Source: Cricetomys ansorgei (lineage: Eukaryota > Chordata > Mammalia > Rodentia > Nesomyidae). Taken from it: DNA of 64,000 nt. Position numbers and translations under genes: made by a program. Below, in pieces: positions 24,497-36,650 of the stretch. Positions within the stretch are counted from its first letter, which is position 1. Each line of letters begins with the position of its first letter. The notes under the pieces are model-generated. The model was not told the DNA's origin. It did no database searches and was given only the letters and a program-made list of their open reading frames with translations. Where the stretch lies: NCBI GenBank assembly GCA_026225945.1, contig JAMJFZ010001133.1, positions 8,886,501 to 8,950,500 on the forward strand, written 5' to 3'.

Positions 24497-24498
24497 TC
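24403..24498. repeat. (TTTC)n microsatellite, ~24 units
   Basis: A pure tetranucleotide array of 96 bp. It is a purine/pyrimidine tract with mirror symmetry, so it can form triplex (H-DNA). It lies about 200 bp beyond family X copy 2. Confidence 0.98.
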
Positions 24499-26149
24499 CT
24501 ATCTTTGGACACATTGGGCCCCTGTGAAATATTTTAAATTTGTTAATTTCAGTTAAATAAAATCTGTGAGCTTTTTTGAATGACTGGAATGTTTAGTGAA
24601 CTGATAACTTTATGCTGCAGGTTTTTAATATCCCTACATGGTACATGTGAACCTAAGAATATGAATGACTTTCAAATGAATTATTTTTCTCTTCATTACT
24701 TCAGAGTATATTTTGGTGAGTTGTACTTCTTGCTTTTATTAGAGCTAATGCTTTTTGAATAGCAGAGGGTAACATTTTCTCTTTCAGTGCTGGCAAATAA
24801 GGTGATCTGGCCTTATATATATCAGTCAAGCTCACAACTACGAAGCTTTATCCCAGGAAAATGTTTTTACTGATTATTTTGATACTGAATCATGCTTATG
24901 GTGCACAGGCTGGCCTTGAACCTGTAGTAGTCATACTTTAGTCTCCTATTAGGCAGAGTGAAAAGCCTATTTTACTAGGCTTAGCCTTCAGCACTTATTT
25001 CAAATTGATTTCAATAAGATTCTATCCAGCTTGTTCTCGCATTCCATCTTCCTATACCCAGAAGCATCAAATGCTATGGAAATTTTAATGATCCTTCATT
25101 AGTATTTCGTTTCTATATTGGAAAGTTCATTCACTTTCATCATATATGAACCAGGACATGGTTACAAATACAATGCATATGAAATATATATATTTCCTTT
25201 TAAACAAGATAAACAATCATGCCCCAATCATCCTTTGTTTCCCTGCTGTCAACTTCCAACTGCATGTTCCCATTATCCACTTGATGGTCCTGTGGAACTG
25301 TTCTTTAATAACAGCTCTTTAATAACAGAAAATCCATGAAATATTTTTTTTTGTCTCACCTAAGCCCAAAGTCACAGCATATTATTGCTTTGTTTGAAAA
25401 GTTCATTGATTTTCTTTTCCCCTGCAAACATGTCAAGCTTTTCTCCAATGATATCGCTTGTCTTTCTTGTCCTGGAGTACATACTCTAAGCACGTCCAGA
25501 TCCATAGTGTGCTTATTGAATGAACATTGTCAGCTTGGGGCATCACCAGCAGCTGCAGTGAACTGTCTTGGATGCAGGGAATGTCTCTCCATCCTATCAG
25601 GTCACCAGCTGTACAGATTTTATTCCCCATGTTCACTACTTTGTGTCTGAAGGAAGTACTGTACATTACTACACTTTCTACTTTCTTATTGCTGTTATGA
25701 ACTTTTGACTTTTCTGGACTAATAAGTAGAAATGGTGACTGTTAGCTCCTCACTGATTTTGCTGTTTTCTTTTTTCTAAATAGATGTTGTTACTGTTTAT
25801 CAGCATTAAATTGAATATTTATCAATAGTAAAATGCATCTTTTTGTGGTCAGTTATTCTGTGCCACAACTGGTCAAACTTTTCAATATTCTTTAAAATTC
25901 AAAATTCTTTAAAAAGAGATAGTGTGTATTTTAGTAATTTTCCCTATATCCAAGGAAATAAGCTTAGTATTTATTGACATTTGGCATAGAAAACTTTAAC
26001 ATATCTAGGCCATTCAATCCCAATCTTAACATTCACTTCACTCAGCTTCATCAAATGCTGTTCCGCATAGCTTGAAATTATTTTATGGCATTTCTTATTT
26101 TCTAAATTATTGGTGCTAAGAACATTAATTAATTTTATGATAAAAATTT
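24499..26149. other. repeat-poor DNA, no gene seen
   Basis: A weak resemblance to reverse B1 ('acaggctggccttgaacctg') at 24905-24925 is too short for a firm call. Open frames of 60 to 104 codons here show no domain. Confidence 0.4.
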
Positions 26150-26362
26150 CAGGTGGCAAGTGAAATGGCTTAGCAGTAGGTAGCAGTTGCTGGGTTTTCA
26201 GAGAACCCAACTTGGTTGTCAGCACCCACAAGCTTCCAGCTCCCTGCGACTCCACCCAGTTCCAGAATACCTCTTCTAGCTTATGAGAATACATACATGT
26301 GTACACACCTATACACAGGGACTCGCATGCAAATAAACAAAAACAAATGTAATGAAATAAAG
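26150..26362 (+). repeat. tRNA-derived SINE (B2/B3 group)
   Basis: 'ggtggcaagtgaaatggctt' (head), 'ggttgtcagcacccacaagc' (box B side), 'agttccagaatacctcttct' and a tail with CAAATAAAC and AATGAAATAAAG. It is full length but old. Confidence 0.8.
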
Positions 26363-29300
26363 AATCTCGGATTTCATGATGGAACATCCATTTTCACAAT
26401 GTGCTTTAGCGTGTTGCTAATTTCATTTGGCAACTTATGTATCCAATTATTATTATTTTTTTGCATCAAATCCATTGATACAAGATAGACAATTGGAAGT
26501 GTTTTAAAGTTTGGAAGAAATCAGAAATAAAACTTTTTAGACTAGGTAGTCTTTTGTGAGAGGAAAACTTGAGTGCCTATTTCAGTTTCTTTATTGCTTA
26601 TTGATCTGTTCAAGTTCTTTTTTTCTCATTCTCAGAGAGAAAAGTAACTTACCCAATTTTCTGTAGCCATTTACTGGCAGAGAAGAAAGAAAATTTAGCT
26701 CAGGTCTCATTGGTTCCATTGCTTCTACACTTAGTCACAATGATAACTATTGTGTAGTCATACCTTGTTTTAGAAGATGCCCCTCTAAATTTTAAGAATG
26801 AAGGAAATGGAGAAGATAGTGAAAATCATGCATTTAGAAGACAACACTGCTCTTCTTTAGCTTTTAGATTGAAGGCAGACATAATGAAAGAAGAAAAACA
26901 TTACAGTACCCCAGGCATACCTTGAGTAGTATGTAGTCCTTTATTGTGGATTGGAAAGTAAAGCAAAGAGAATGGAAGACAGACAAAACAATGGAGTGTG
27001 GAGCTGTAGGGAGTAAAGATAAACAAAGCCCCTGAAATCTGTGATGCTGTGATTATAGCGTGTCTTTGGCAGACAACCGAACAAAGTATGGGAGAAAATG
27101 AATGAAAGGAAGAACAGAAAAAAAGCAGACATGGTCACAGCTCCAGCAGGGTAAGGGGCTCTTCTTCCTCATCCTTATTTCTGGCCCTATCAAGGGAGGG
27201 AAGGTCAAAGACTCAGTGAGAACCTCATTCTCAACTCCCTGTTGTGGCCCCTCCAGGACTCCTGCCAGCTAAAGGATTTGGGAGGGGGAGTATTAGAATT
27301 ATCACCATGAACATCCTCCTCTTCCTTCCTTCTGCTCTGCCTCACCTATGATCCCTGGTCATAGATCAAACTCTGACCTCCTCTCAGTGATTCTTCTGCC
27401 CCTCAGGGCTCTGATGAAGTGGCAAAGGTTGTATCTGCCTTTCTAAGCTATATTTACCTTTTGTGTGATTTATCAATTCCTTCAGAACTCAAGAATGATT
27501 TTTGACTTCCTCGAATACTACAAAAGGCATGAACACTCAAAAGTCAAAATGCATGAATGTTTATACATTTAAAATGAATCGTTGGTTAACCTATTTAAAG
27601 CAGAAATGAGAATTTCCTGAAGCAGCCACAGCAAAATGCAAGCTAAAAATTTAGGAAATCAATTGAGTTTGAAGACGCAGCTTTGAGTATTCCGTGTAGA
27701 GGAGGAGGCACAGTGTGCTTCCTGGACACAGAAACGTACTCAGGAGAGCAACAAGGACTTCACACACAGAAAAGAAAACAGTTTCAAAGAAGGAAGAGGC
27801 TCTTGTCATTGTCAGGCACCCCTCAACATTTGCTGTGGAAGAAGCAAGAAGCAAACACTGTCCTTCAAAAACCATGTTTCTGGCTGTGGAAAAAGGAAGC
27901 TGGGCTGCTGTCTTAGGATTTCCGTGAGCAGGGCACAGGCTTAAAGTGCCTAATAATTAGTTTTCAATTTTCTGGGGAATTCACTGTTCTAACCCAGATC
28001 ACAAACATGCTTAACATTGCTCTTTTTCCTTAACACAATTTGCATCTAAAAATAAACAGAATGTGGGAAAAAATTATGATGCATATGCTGGCTTGTGTGA
28101 GAGTAGACGAAGGTTCCATTTTGTCATAAATAACCATACAATGTGTTGTCTGAGCTTCAGTGGGAATTTCAAATTTCAGTACTTGATTCCTTAGAGGCCA
28201 AAAATAATGAAATAAACAGAGTGCTTTTTGTTTTTTCAATTTTCATTTTCTCTTCTTTCAGTTTGCTGTGCATTTTCTGTTTTTCCCCATCCTTCTTTCT
28301 TTTTTTTTTTAAAAATCCTTTTCAGCTCCTGGGCTTGGCCAAATACTTACAGAGTATTTAGATAGGAGGTATACTAGTAGTAGATTATGTTTGAGAACCA
28401 AAGGTTTCATTTGATTTGATTTTTTTCCTTCTCATGTATCCTTGTCTGGAAGTCCTGAGTTGTAATAAATTAATTCTAAGTTTTAAAAAAATCCAAAGTT
28501 CAGTCTTAATGGGGAATAAAATTGGATTGTATTTTCAGCATTGCCTCTGTTTGAAGTTAGAAATTCCCCATACTATTAACGTGTATTCAATTTTGCAGAT
28601 ATGGATCCTCAAATGGCACATAAATGCACTATCATTGTCTTGAGATTTTTTTCTTTAGGGAAAAAAGAAAATGAGTGCTCTGAATTGCACACGCTGTATT
28701 ACAAACATTTACTGTAAGGAAGAAAATAGATTGGACAGCCGCCAAGTCTTTGGATAAAATCTCTGATGCACCTGCTAGGACACAGCAGTCATTAAAGTCC
28801 TCCAATTCCCGCTTTTATTTCTCAATCCATTTCTGTAGTGTTCTAAGAAGCTTCACCACACTTGCTAACAATTTGAAAATTTAAGTAGAATGTTGTTCTT
28901 AGTGATGACTTTACCAGAAGCAGATTCTGATGTGGACCTGAAAAGACGCACGTATTCTGTCCACCACCTCCATAATTTCAATAAAATTAGGAGCAAAGGC
29001 TTCTGAGGGATTGTTTTAGTACTCAAATGCTTTTTCTAACTTTTTAAATGCAAGGTTCTTGAGATGAGGAAAACATTTCATCTTTCCCATTTGAATCACA
29101 GAGTCTTTGGCTTGAACCTACATAAATGTCGTGCAAATGGCCAAGGAAGCCACTTCCACTGGTGAAATTCACACTGCTTTGGTAAACACGCAGGGCAGGA
29201 AGTAAAGACCATCCCCTGCAGTACCTTTCGGTTTACTTAGAAGAGAATGGCTTTTTTTTTGCCTCTAAGCATCATGGCCTGGGAATAACCATAGTCAAGT

Positions 29301-30129
29301 GTATTATTCCTTCATGATGTTAGAAACAAAGAATAATCTCATTCTCACACAAAGGAAAGTACAAAGTGAAAGCCACCAAGTGCCAAATTTTGTTTTCCAA
29401 AGAATGGGTCAAGACCCAAACCAGGTTAGCAAGCCACCAAGGCCAGAAAGTCACTTGGTGGGTTTCATCCTAACATAGGTGGTGGCTTCTTTTCCCATTG
29501 GCTGGGACATGACTTTCCAGTCTTTGAGGATTAACTCATTTTAGAAGACTCTCCAAAGGAAATGAAAGAGACAAAGGGTCAGCCACCTCAGCCACCAAGT
29601 TCCAAGGTTACAGAGGAGAGGGGAGGTTATAAATAAAAGCTTTACCAGGTGAAAGAAGTTAAAATTTTGAATAAAAGTTTACAACATGAAGGAGATTAAA
29701 TGTGGGGGAGATTCGTGGAACATGAGCCTTTGGTAGGGTAGCTACCTTTAATAAAACAAAGCAAAGTATTTCTGACAACTGTATTCTGAACGCTAATACG
29801 TAGATGGAAGAGCACAAGAGCATGGATATTTCTTTCCTTGTTATACCTCTGAATCCAAAGGCATTTGAGGGCATGGACTACGTGCCCCACTCCTAGCCTA
29901 AGACACTCAATGTCCTTCTTTGAATCTGTGTTGGATCTCCACCCATTTCTCTGGGACTTTCTGCCTCACCAGGATCACCCACAAGAACCTATTTTTTAAG
30001 TGAATTTTGCTGGGGTGTATTTTTGAAAGACTTAAGGTGTTACACCAATTATTTAGGTGATTAAGGCTTATTATATGCCTCAGTTTGTGTCTTGCTCGTT
30101 AACTCAAAATCTTGCAAAGAGTCTCTCCA
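26363..30129. other. 3.8 kb without a recognised repeat or gene
   Basis: The longest repeat-poor stretch in the window. 27140-27440 is locally GC-richer and polypyrimidine-rich. At 29625-29640 'ggttataaataaaagctt' combines a TATA-like and an AATAAA-like string at the right end of a stretch that might be an undescribed or very old LTR (29210-29650), but I cannot support that. T runs lie at 28300-28310. Confidence 0.4.
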
Positions 30130-30352
30130 TGTAGTGACACAGCACCGTATTTGATTACTTCTCATGTTGTAACCACATTGACACCATGTATTCACCTATT
30201 TCCATGTTTAATGTTTTTATAGATCACTTCTTAGCATTCTACTCCCACAAATAATGCAGCATTGAAGATATTTAAGCATGACTTCAATTTTTGATTTTTA
30301 ACTATTCTCAGAAGAGTTGCTATTTCAATCTATTCTCAGAAGAGTTGCTATT
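30130..30352 (-). mobile_element. possible old L1 3' end fragment
   Basis: 'tagcattctactcccacaaa' and 'taatgcagcattgaagatat' recall the 'gaataatgctgctatgaac' block of ancient L1 elements read in reverse. The match is weak and short. Confidence 0.3.
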
Positions 30353-30358
30353 TCAATC
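30303..30358. repeat. perfect 28 bp tandem duplication
   Basis: The 28 bases at 30303-30330 ('tattctcagaagagttgc' onward) are repeated without change at 30331-30358. The second copy runs into the left target-site duplication of the B1 at 30367-30557. Confidence 0.97.
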
Positions 30359-30366
30359 TTTTCATC

Positions 30367-30557
30367 GCTTTGTTTTATTTTATTTATTTATTTTTTTGTT
30401 TTGTTTTGTTTTTTTGACAGGGACTCTCATCTCTGTTGTAACTCTGGCTATCCTGAAATCACTCTGTAGTCCAGGCTGGCCTTGAACTCACAGAGATCTG
30501 CCTGCCTCTGCCTCTCAAATGCTGGGATTAAAGGCGTGTGCCACCACCACCTGGAGA
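30367..30557 (-). repeat. B1 SINE with target-site duplications
   Basis: The reverse B1 body is at 30415-30557 ('ccaggctggccttgaactca', 'gggattaaaggcgtgtgcca'). Its T-rich tail at 30369-30414 has TTTA and TTTTG units. It is flanked by 'tcaatcttttcatc' (30353-30366) and 'tcaatcttgtcatc' (30558-30571), a 14 bp duplication with one mismatch. This is one of the better-preserved SINEs in the window. Confidence 0.92.
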
Positions 30558-30571
30558 TCAATCTTGTCATC

Positions 30572-33519
30572 TCTTAATCAGTACCTAGCTTTAGTCACTA
30601 ATGTCTTCTAACTCTGTGCTCCTTTCTTGCAGTGAATGGTTTCCTATGTGCCAATAGCATAGCTGTTATTTTATACAGTCCTTCAGACTTTTTCCTAAAT
30701 CAGAAGATATGAAATGATATCTTACACTTACAATTTTCATTTTCAAACACAGGCAAAGTTGGGTAAATAATTTGAATTTTTATGAACTATCCTGTGTCCT
30801 CTTCTGGAACTATTTACTACTCTTGTTCTGGTAAAAGAAATTTCATTTTATGTTTATTCTATTGTTTATATGTAATTCCTCTTGTTCTCTTGTGTTTTCT
30901 TTCCCTGATTCATTACTAATTTCAATAATGTATCCACTCATAGATGTTTATGCCCTTTTGTTCCTAAAGAACTGTATACTTCTTTGTGCCATTTAATGTT
31001 ACAACAGTATCTCTTAGCCAGCAAATCCAATATCTGTAAATACTATGCTAATATTCCAGTACCTTCAGAGCCATGTATCTGGATTAGGGAACAAAGAGAT
31101 GAGAAAACAGATTTTCAACATTACTTTGAAATAATAATTCATTTTGTCTACATTCCTTATATTATAATGAAAGTAAGGACTTGACAGATAGTAGTTAGGG
31201 TAAGTACTCCAGTGCTCAAACGTTGCTGTTTTATAGTACAAAAGCTTCTTCTCCCTCTTCTCCTTTATGATATGGTATCCATTTTATAGTTCTAGAACAT
31301 AGGTCAAACTTTAAAGAGACATTTCAGTGGTGTGTTTCAACAGAGGAGACTCCATGGCTATGGGATTCATATGCTGAGGGTAGAATCTTCAGATACTCTA
31401 TGTACTCATTCATCAATTTAGTGTAGAGGAAATACTATAGGGGAGGTTACTGAACTGTGTAGGAACTTTCCTGCTATAGACTCAAATGAAGCCTTTATGG
31501 CCAGATTCTAAAAATATCCCTGCTCAAATATGCTACATTCAGGTGCTTGGGAGTAAGTAAGTAAGTGGTTTTTCAATTATGAATTGATCTGTATTTGGTG
31601 AATACTACCCATTTTGTACTAGATGTGAGAGGATTAAAAACTGATGATCATTAAGCATCAAGTCCAAAAAGAACTATTTGTCAGAATGAAATATGAAGAA
31701 AAGAAGTTGGACCGTTGTGGATATCAGCCAATTAGAGGTTTTATTTCCATTGCTTAATAAACTAATGAATATAATAGTTTTTGTTTTATATAAAGAAAAT
31801 GCAGAGAAAGAAAATTAAAATTAATATCCTACCAAAGTGACAGTTAGGGTTCAGACTCAGCCATTTAAAATCTAAAACTAAGGAGTAACAGAAGTTATTT
31901 TCCCTACACAGAGTAAAGTAGTTATCATAAATCTTGTTTTGAAGACTAACATTCATTGAAACGATACCATAGGCTACCATAAAGTCAATGTCATTGTAAG
32001 AGGGTGGAATGTGACCCCAGACAATTTTATGTACCTAAATACTCATGTCATCATAACTCACAGTGCCAAACATGACCAAAATTGTTTTCCAGATCCATCC
32101 TTCTACTGCATTTAGACCACACTGTCCACCAGTGATTAAATCCTAATTTATCTTTTCTCTCCAAAAAAAGAACAAAACCGAAACATTAATCAGTCATGTT
32201 TGTGTTTAATCAAATCATAAATCTCATGTATTTAATCTTGTAGATTGATTTTTCTTATATAAGTTTCAGGCTAGTCATATCACCAATAGCGGTGAGTGGA
32301 AGCAGTCTTTTGTGTAGTATAAATTACTGCTGTTTTCATACTTCAAAAGACGAGAACAAGGGAGAGAAGCATTGCATTCAGTTCAGTGGTCACCAGCATT
32401 CTAACATCATCTTCATGCACAGTATCATTCACGTATGATTACAATCTTTTACTCTGTCTTAAAAGACAGTTGCCCCAGTACATCCTGAGTTAACAATGTA
32501 ATTCTATGGTCTAAGCTATGTCCAGTATCTGGGAATTCAGTGCTGATGCAATTGTCATCCTGCGTTCTTTGAAATAATCAGAAACTGCCAATATAGCGTC
32601 AGTCTGGGATTCTGTAGAAAGCAAACAGTCAATAACCATAACTCAAATTTTATGATAAATGGTAGTTGCCAAGAACTTGATTTTTGAGCCAAATCTTCAC
32701 TCGTCAATACACTATTCCTTTACTCCTAGTCATGGTCTGTAAGCCTGTATTTTTGTTGAGATTTTTCCTTGGGCTAGAGATCTAGACACTAGATCTAGAA
32801 TCTAGTAGTCATTAACATACGTCTATGATGATTTGTTCTCTAAGATTTATTAATCTTCACAAATGGCGGCATTGTCAAACATCTTGGGGGTAATCTAGAA
32901 TCCACTTCTCACTCCCATTATATACTAGAATGTTGTTGACTATATTGAAAATGAGCCATTTATTTATCCCACATTGCAATATGTTTATTTTTTAAAAGCA
33001 CTCACTTATTTGTGTGACATGAAGGACTGTAATTTCGAAGATTTTGCTTCCAATATACTGGAATAATTACAACTTGTCCTGATGGCAAACCTCTAGACCA
33101 CAGAAACTAGCACAGAGCTCAAGAAAAATTTGCGGTAGAAAATGAGTGTCACTGTAGATAGTTCTTAGTGTCACAGAATGTGCTGCACCTGCCCCGCCCT
33201 CTCTCTTTCCTTGCAGAATCTGTTTTCATGAATACTGAAGCCATAGAGCTCATCCACTGTTACTTGTATTCTTACCTGTAATTACTCAGTAGACACTGAA
33301 TAATTTCTGCTTGTCTTTTTCATAGTATGCTTATTCTGTTTTCTGCTAGATTTATCTAGTCTGATGTTAGCTCTCAGTTTTATTTTCCTTGTTTGTTTTA
33401 AGCTATCTTGCTTTTAAATGCAGAATTTACACTTGGTCATTTTTATGATTTCCAGATTTCTGATTAAAATGTATGCAATTACTCAGTTCTGCATGTGATG
33501 AAAATAAAAGAGTTGCTAG
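30572..33519. other. repeat-poor DNA, no gene seen
   Basis: About 2.9 kb of AT-rich sequence. A patch at 32770-32805 has repeated CTAGA strings around 'agatctaga'. No repeat, exon or RNA gene is recognised. Confidence 0.45.
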
Positions 33520-35235
33520 ATCACAAACATGGCTGAACATGGCAGCCCACATTTTCAGTTCTCTACAAAAAGTTTCAAATAGCAACTATCTTCAGAGAAT
33601 GGAGCCTTGATAAAAATCCCAAATTTGGAAAGGAGAGTATGTCATCAGACCTATTGTGGGCATGTATAAAAATCAGCACCAAAGTGTAAGATCCAGTCTT
33701 ACTTAAACCATGTCACCCTCCTGCATCCTTCATGAGGCTGTGGTACCAGAGAGAAATCCTCATAAGCCACTTCTTTCCTACTGAGGGAACAAAAGAAGAA
33801 GTCAGCAGATATTTAGTTTCCCTGGCATTCTAAGACAAGTCCAGGGAAGCTCGCTTGTCATTGCATTCCAATCTCATAGAGAAATGGATCAACCTACCAA
33901 GAAAGATAAAGAACTAGACCACCAACCCGAAAACAGAGAACAAAGCACAGAGGGGAACTGACAGAATGCAATCAATTGACTTCAGTGAATGCTCATTGTG
34001 TCTGCCAGCAATGACATTGTGTTGGCCATCCAAATCAATAGCACATCCCACCCAAAGTTAACATGGTCACCCCCAAAAAAGGTAGAAGTACTGCTTGGGT
34101 TGAATCATGAGAAAGTCAACTTCCGATTCTGATGTCACTCCATAATCTGAGGAAAGTCAAGAATGAAGAAAACCTCCACAGTGAAGCCTAAGAACAAGGA
34201 AATGTTAAATATGGCACACTTGGGGGTTTCAATAGAATCCTCTGCTTCCTCAAAGGCCACCTCAAGAGCCTGTCCAGAGAGAAGGAGGAACCCCACAAGA
34301 AACTGCAACAGCAGGCAGACTTTAGTTAGGCCACCCCTGTAAAGTTAAACAGTATTTTTGCGTTCCCCAAAGCCCACTCCAAGGAGAAGGGGCAAGATCA
34401 CCCTGAAGAATTCTATCAGTAAGTAGACAACAGTTCTCCTCATCTTGAGGAAATGAGCCTATGCTCACCTCAGACTCCGTGTTCATTCTTTACTATTGGA
34501 GGAGAGGATTTTAACTCAGCATTCTTACTGACCAAAGTCATTAAATTAATGAGTTATGGTATGTTTAACCCTCTTCAACTGATAATACAAATGGTGGTAC
34601 ATTTCTATCAAGAAGCAGATGTTACTAGAGTTCTCATTAATTAAAACCACTAAAAAATTCCATTAGAAGTCTTGCCACATAGAAGAAAAATATCAAACTA
34701 GCCACTTCATCTGAATGAGGAGCAAGAATAGTAAGTAGTCCAATCATCCTGAGAATGTAAAATTCACTCTGCCTTCCAAGGACATTGCTATCTGACTCAG
34801 CCATAATCGCAAGTTAGAAGAAACTTTGAAGGTTTACTACAACAATAACATATCTACAAAAGTCAGAAAAAAATCTAGTTGTCTCTGGAAATATATAAAT
34901 ATCAGCTTCAAGGCACAAGAATAAAAATACTCAAGAAATAATTAAGCCTCCAAAAGAATCTAACAGAGCTCTAATAGTGGACCCCAGAAAATGAATAGAA
35001 GATGAAAAAACAATTCAGAATAACATTTTTAAGCTTATACATACACCAACAAAAACAAAATGAAAATTGGAAAATAGTACATGAACAAACTTAGAAGCCT
35101 GTGAAAGAAACAGGAATGATTTTTAAGAACAGAAACCCTAGAGATAGAGAATATAAGGAATGAATAAATGACTCTCAAGGGCGTTTTCAAAAGCTGACCC
35201 AAGACAAAACACCTGCATTGACTCAACTGGTAGAA
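33520..35235 (+). mobile_element. ancient L1/HAL1-like element, 5' part
   Basis: 'acatggctgaacatggcagc' at about 33527 resembles the ATGGC-rich start of L1 5' UTRs. 'accctagagatagagaatat' at about 35136 resembles an ORF1 segment of very old L1/HAL1 elements. The middle (33700-34850) is collinear by position only and could be something else. All frames are broken. Confidence 0.45.
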
Positions 35236-35239
35236 GAGA

Positions 35240-35340
35240 AAAAGAAAAAGAATGAAAATGACTGTGGGAATTGTGGTACATAATCAGCAGTGGAATGTTT
35301 GCTTGCCGTATGCAAAGCCGCTATTTGTTCACCAACACAA
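35240..35340 (+). repeat. ID-like SINE inside the old L1
   Basis: 'gtggtacataatcagcagtg', then 'tgtttgcttgccgtatgcaa', has the ID order of box A and TTGCCT-like core. The A-rich tail has become the purine tract that follows. Confidence 0.6.
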
Positions 35341-35460
35341 AGAGGGGGAAAGGAGGAGGAGGAAAAAAAGGAGAAGAAAGAGGAAAAGGAGGAGAAGAAT
35401 AAGAAAGAAATTAGAGAAGGAGAAGAGGAAAAGGAGGAGTTTGAGGAGGAGGAGGAAGAG
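35339..35460. repeat. (GGA/GAA)n purine tract
   Basis: About 120 bases, almost all purines on the + strand, with only a few T. It is the expanded tail of the ID-like SINE. Lysine- and glutamate-rich frames through it are artefacts. Confidence 0.95.
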
Positions 35461-35815
35461 CCAAAATTGATCTTTAAAGAAATACTAGGTGAAAATTCTC
35501 TAGTCTGAAGAAGCTAACATCTAGATACAAGAAGTGCAGTGCTCTCCCATCAAATACAAACCAAAGAGAAATTTGGTTTCTCAAAGACAAAGGGAAAACT
35601 AAAGCATCAAGAAAATTATCACATACAAATAGTCCTAATACAATAATTTTCAGACTCTTCAGCAGATACTCAGCTAACCAAGGGAGAATGGGCTCCTAAA
35701 ATCAAAATGCTAGGGAAAACAACAGCAAAACAGGAGCAAAACACCCACCTACCAAACAAAAATACTATACCCAGTAAAGATATTCTTCAGAAAGGAATGG
35801 GAGCTGCAGGGGCCT
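35461..35815 (+). mobile_element. ancient L1/HAL1-like ORF1 3' part
   Basis: 'aatactatacccagtaaaga' and 'tattcttcagaaaggaatgg' (35762-35802) match the well-known end of the L1/HAL1 ORF1 RNA-binding region at the nucleotide level. Upstream blocks (35480-35700) fit the same order. Stop codons and frameshifts remove any coding capacity. Confidence 0.65.
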
Positions 35816-35834
35816 ATCAGCTCCAGATCAAAGA

Positions 35835-36030
35835 ATAAACACTTGAGCAAGCAAAATGTTTGAGTAGTAAAAACTCTCGTTACACAAGCCTCTAGACCTG
35901 GATTCAGTCCCCGGATGCTACAGGAGAAGGAGAATCAATGCCTGAAAGTTGTCCTCTAACCTCAGTGTGCACACCAGAGCACATGCATGTGCAAACACAA
36001 GAACATACAGACAGAGTGGGTGCAGAAAGC
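35835..36030 (+). repeat. tRNA-derived SINE (B2/B3/B4-like)
   Basis: 'gcaaaatgtttgagtagtaa', 'agacctggattcagtccccg', 'atgcctgaaagttgtcctct' and a CA-rich end at 35970-36010 are in the right order. The GTTGTCCTCTAACCTC block matches the sister copy at 1893-2075. Confidence 0.75.
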
Positions 36031-36079
36031 CTTCTTCTAGCAACAGATGGGAGCGTGTCCAGAAACACACAGCCAGAAT

Positions 36080-36650
36080 AAATTGGACTTCTCCTTTTGG
36101 TCCTTTCCCTTGGAACTCCACAGAAGATGAGGGGGAAAGATTGATGGAGCTAGAGGGGATCAAGGGAACCAGGAAAACAAGACTCACTAAATCAACTAAG
36201 CAAGGCTTAAATAAGTTCACAGAGACTGAAGTAGCAATCACAGAGCCTGCATGGATCTGCACTAGGTATGTTAGGGCTGTTGCCTTGATGGTTTTTTTTT
36301 TTTGTTTTTGTTTTTGCGGGGGGGGCTTCCTAACAGCAGGAGTGGGATTGGGGTATGTCTCGGACTCTTGCCTGCTCTTGGGACCTTTTTCATTCTATTG
36401 GGTTGCGTCATCCAGCCTCAAAATTAAGGTTTGTGCCTTGCCTTATTGAATCTTGTTGTGTCATGTTTGGCTGATATCTTTGGAGGCATGCTCTGAAGGG
36501 AAACAGAGGGGGAGTATATCTGGGGAAAAGGGGTGTTGGTAGGGAGCAAGGAAGAGTGGAGAGAAGTGAGACTGGTCAGGATGGATTGTATGAGAGAAGA
36601 GTTTATTTTCAACTAATATAAAAGAGAAATGCTTAAGGGAATTCTTAAAA
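36080..36650 (+). mobile_element. L1 (Lx-type) 3' UTR
   Basis: Recognised landmarks in order: 'cagagactgaagtagcaatc', 'gcatggatctgcactaggta', 'ttggggtatgtctcggactc', 'gggaccttttt', 'tcttgttgtgtcatgtttgg', 'ctctgaagggaaacagaggg' and 'ggatggattgtatgagagaa' near the 3' end, with a short A-rich finish. A T/G homopolymer patch (36291-36328, with G8) interrupts it. A 166-codon frame (35949-36449) spans this and the preceding SINE and is not a gene. Confidence 0.85.

Noticed and set aside
24283..24537. 84-codon frame with FLSF repeats
   Set aside because: Produced by the (TTTC)n array.
24895..24990. Short B1-like string in reverse
   Set aside because: Only about 20 bases match well; the rest diverges beyond recognition.
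29210..29650. Possible LTR ending in a TATA/AATAAA-like string
   Set aside because: I could not match its body to any LTR family, and there are no convincing TG/CA ends or target duplications.
35252..35508. Lysine/arginine- and glutamate-rich frames
   Set aside because: Translations of the purine tract in an ID tail.
35949..36449. 166-codon + strand open frame, the longest in the window
   Set aside because: It runs from a SINE tail into an Lx-type L1 3' UTR and a homopolymer patch; no known domain, so it is a chance frame in repeat DNA.
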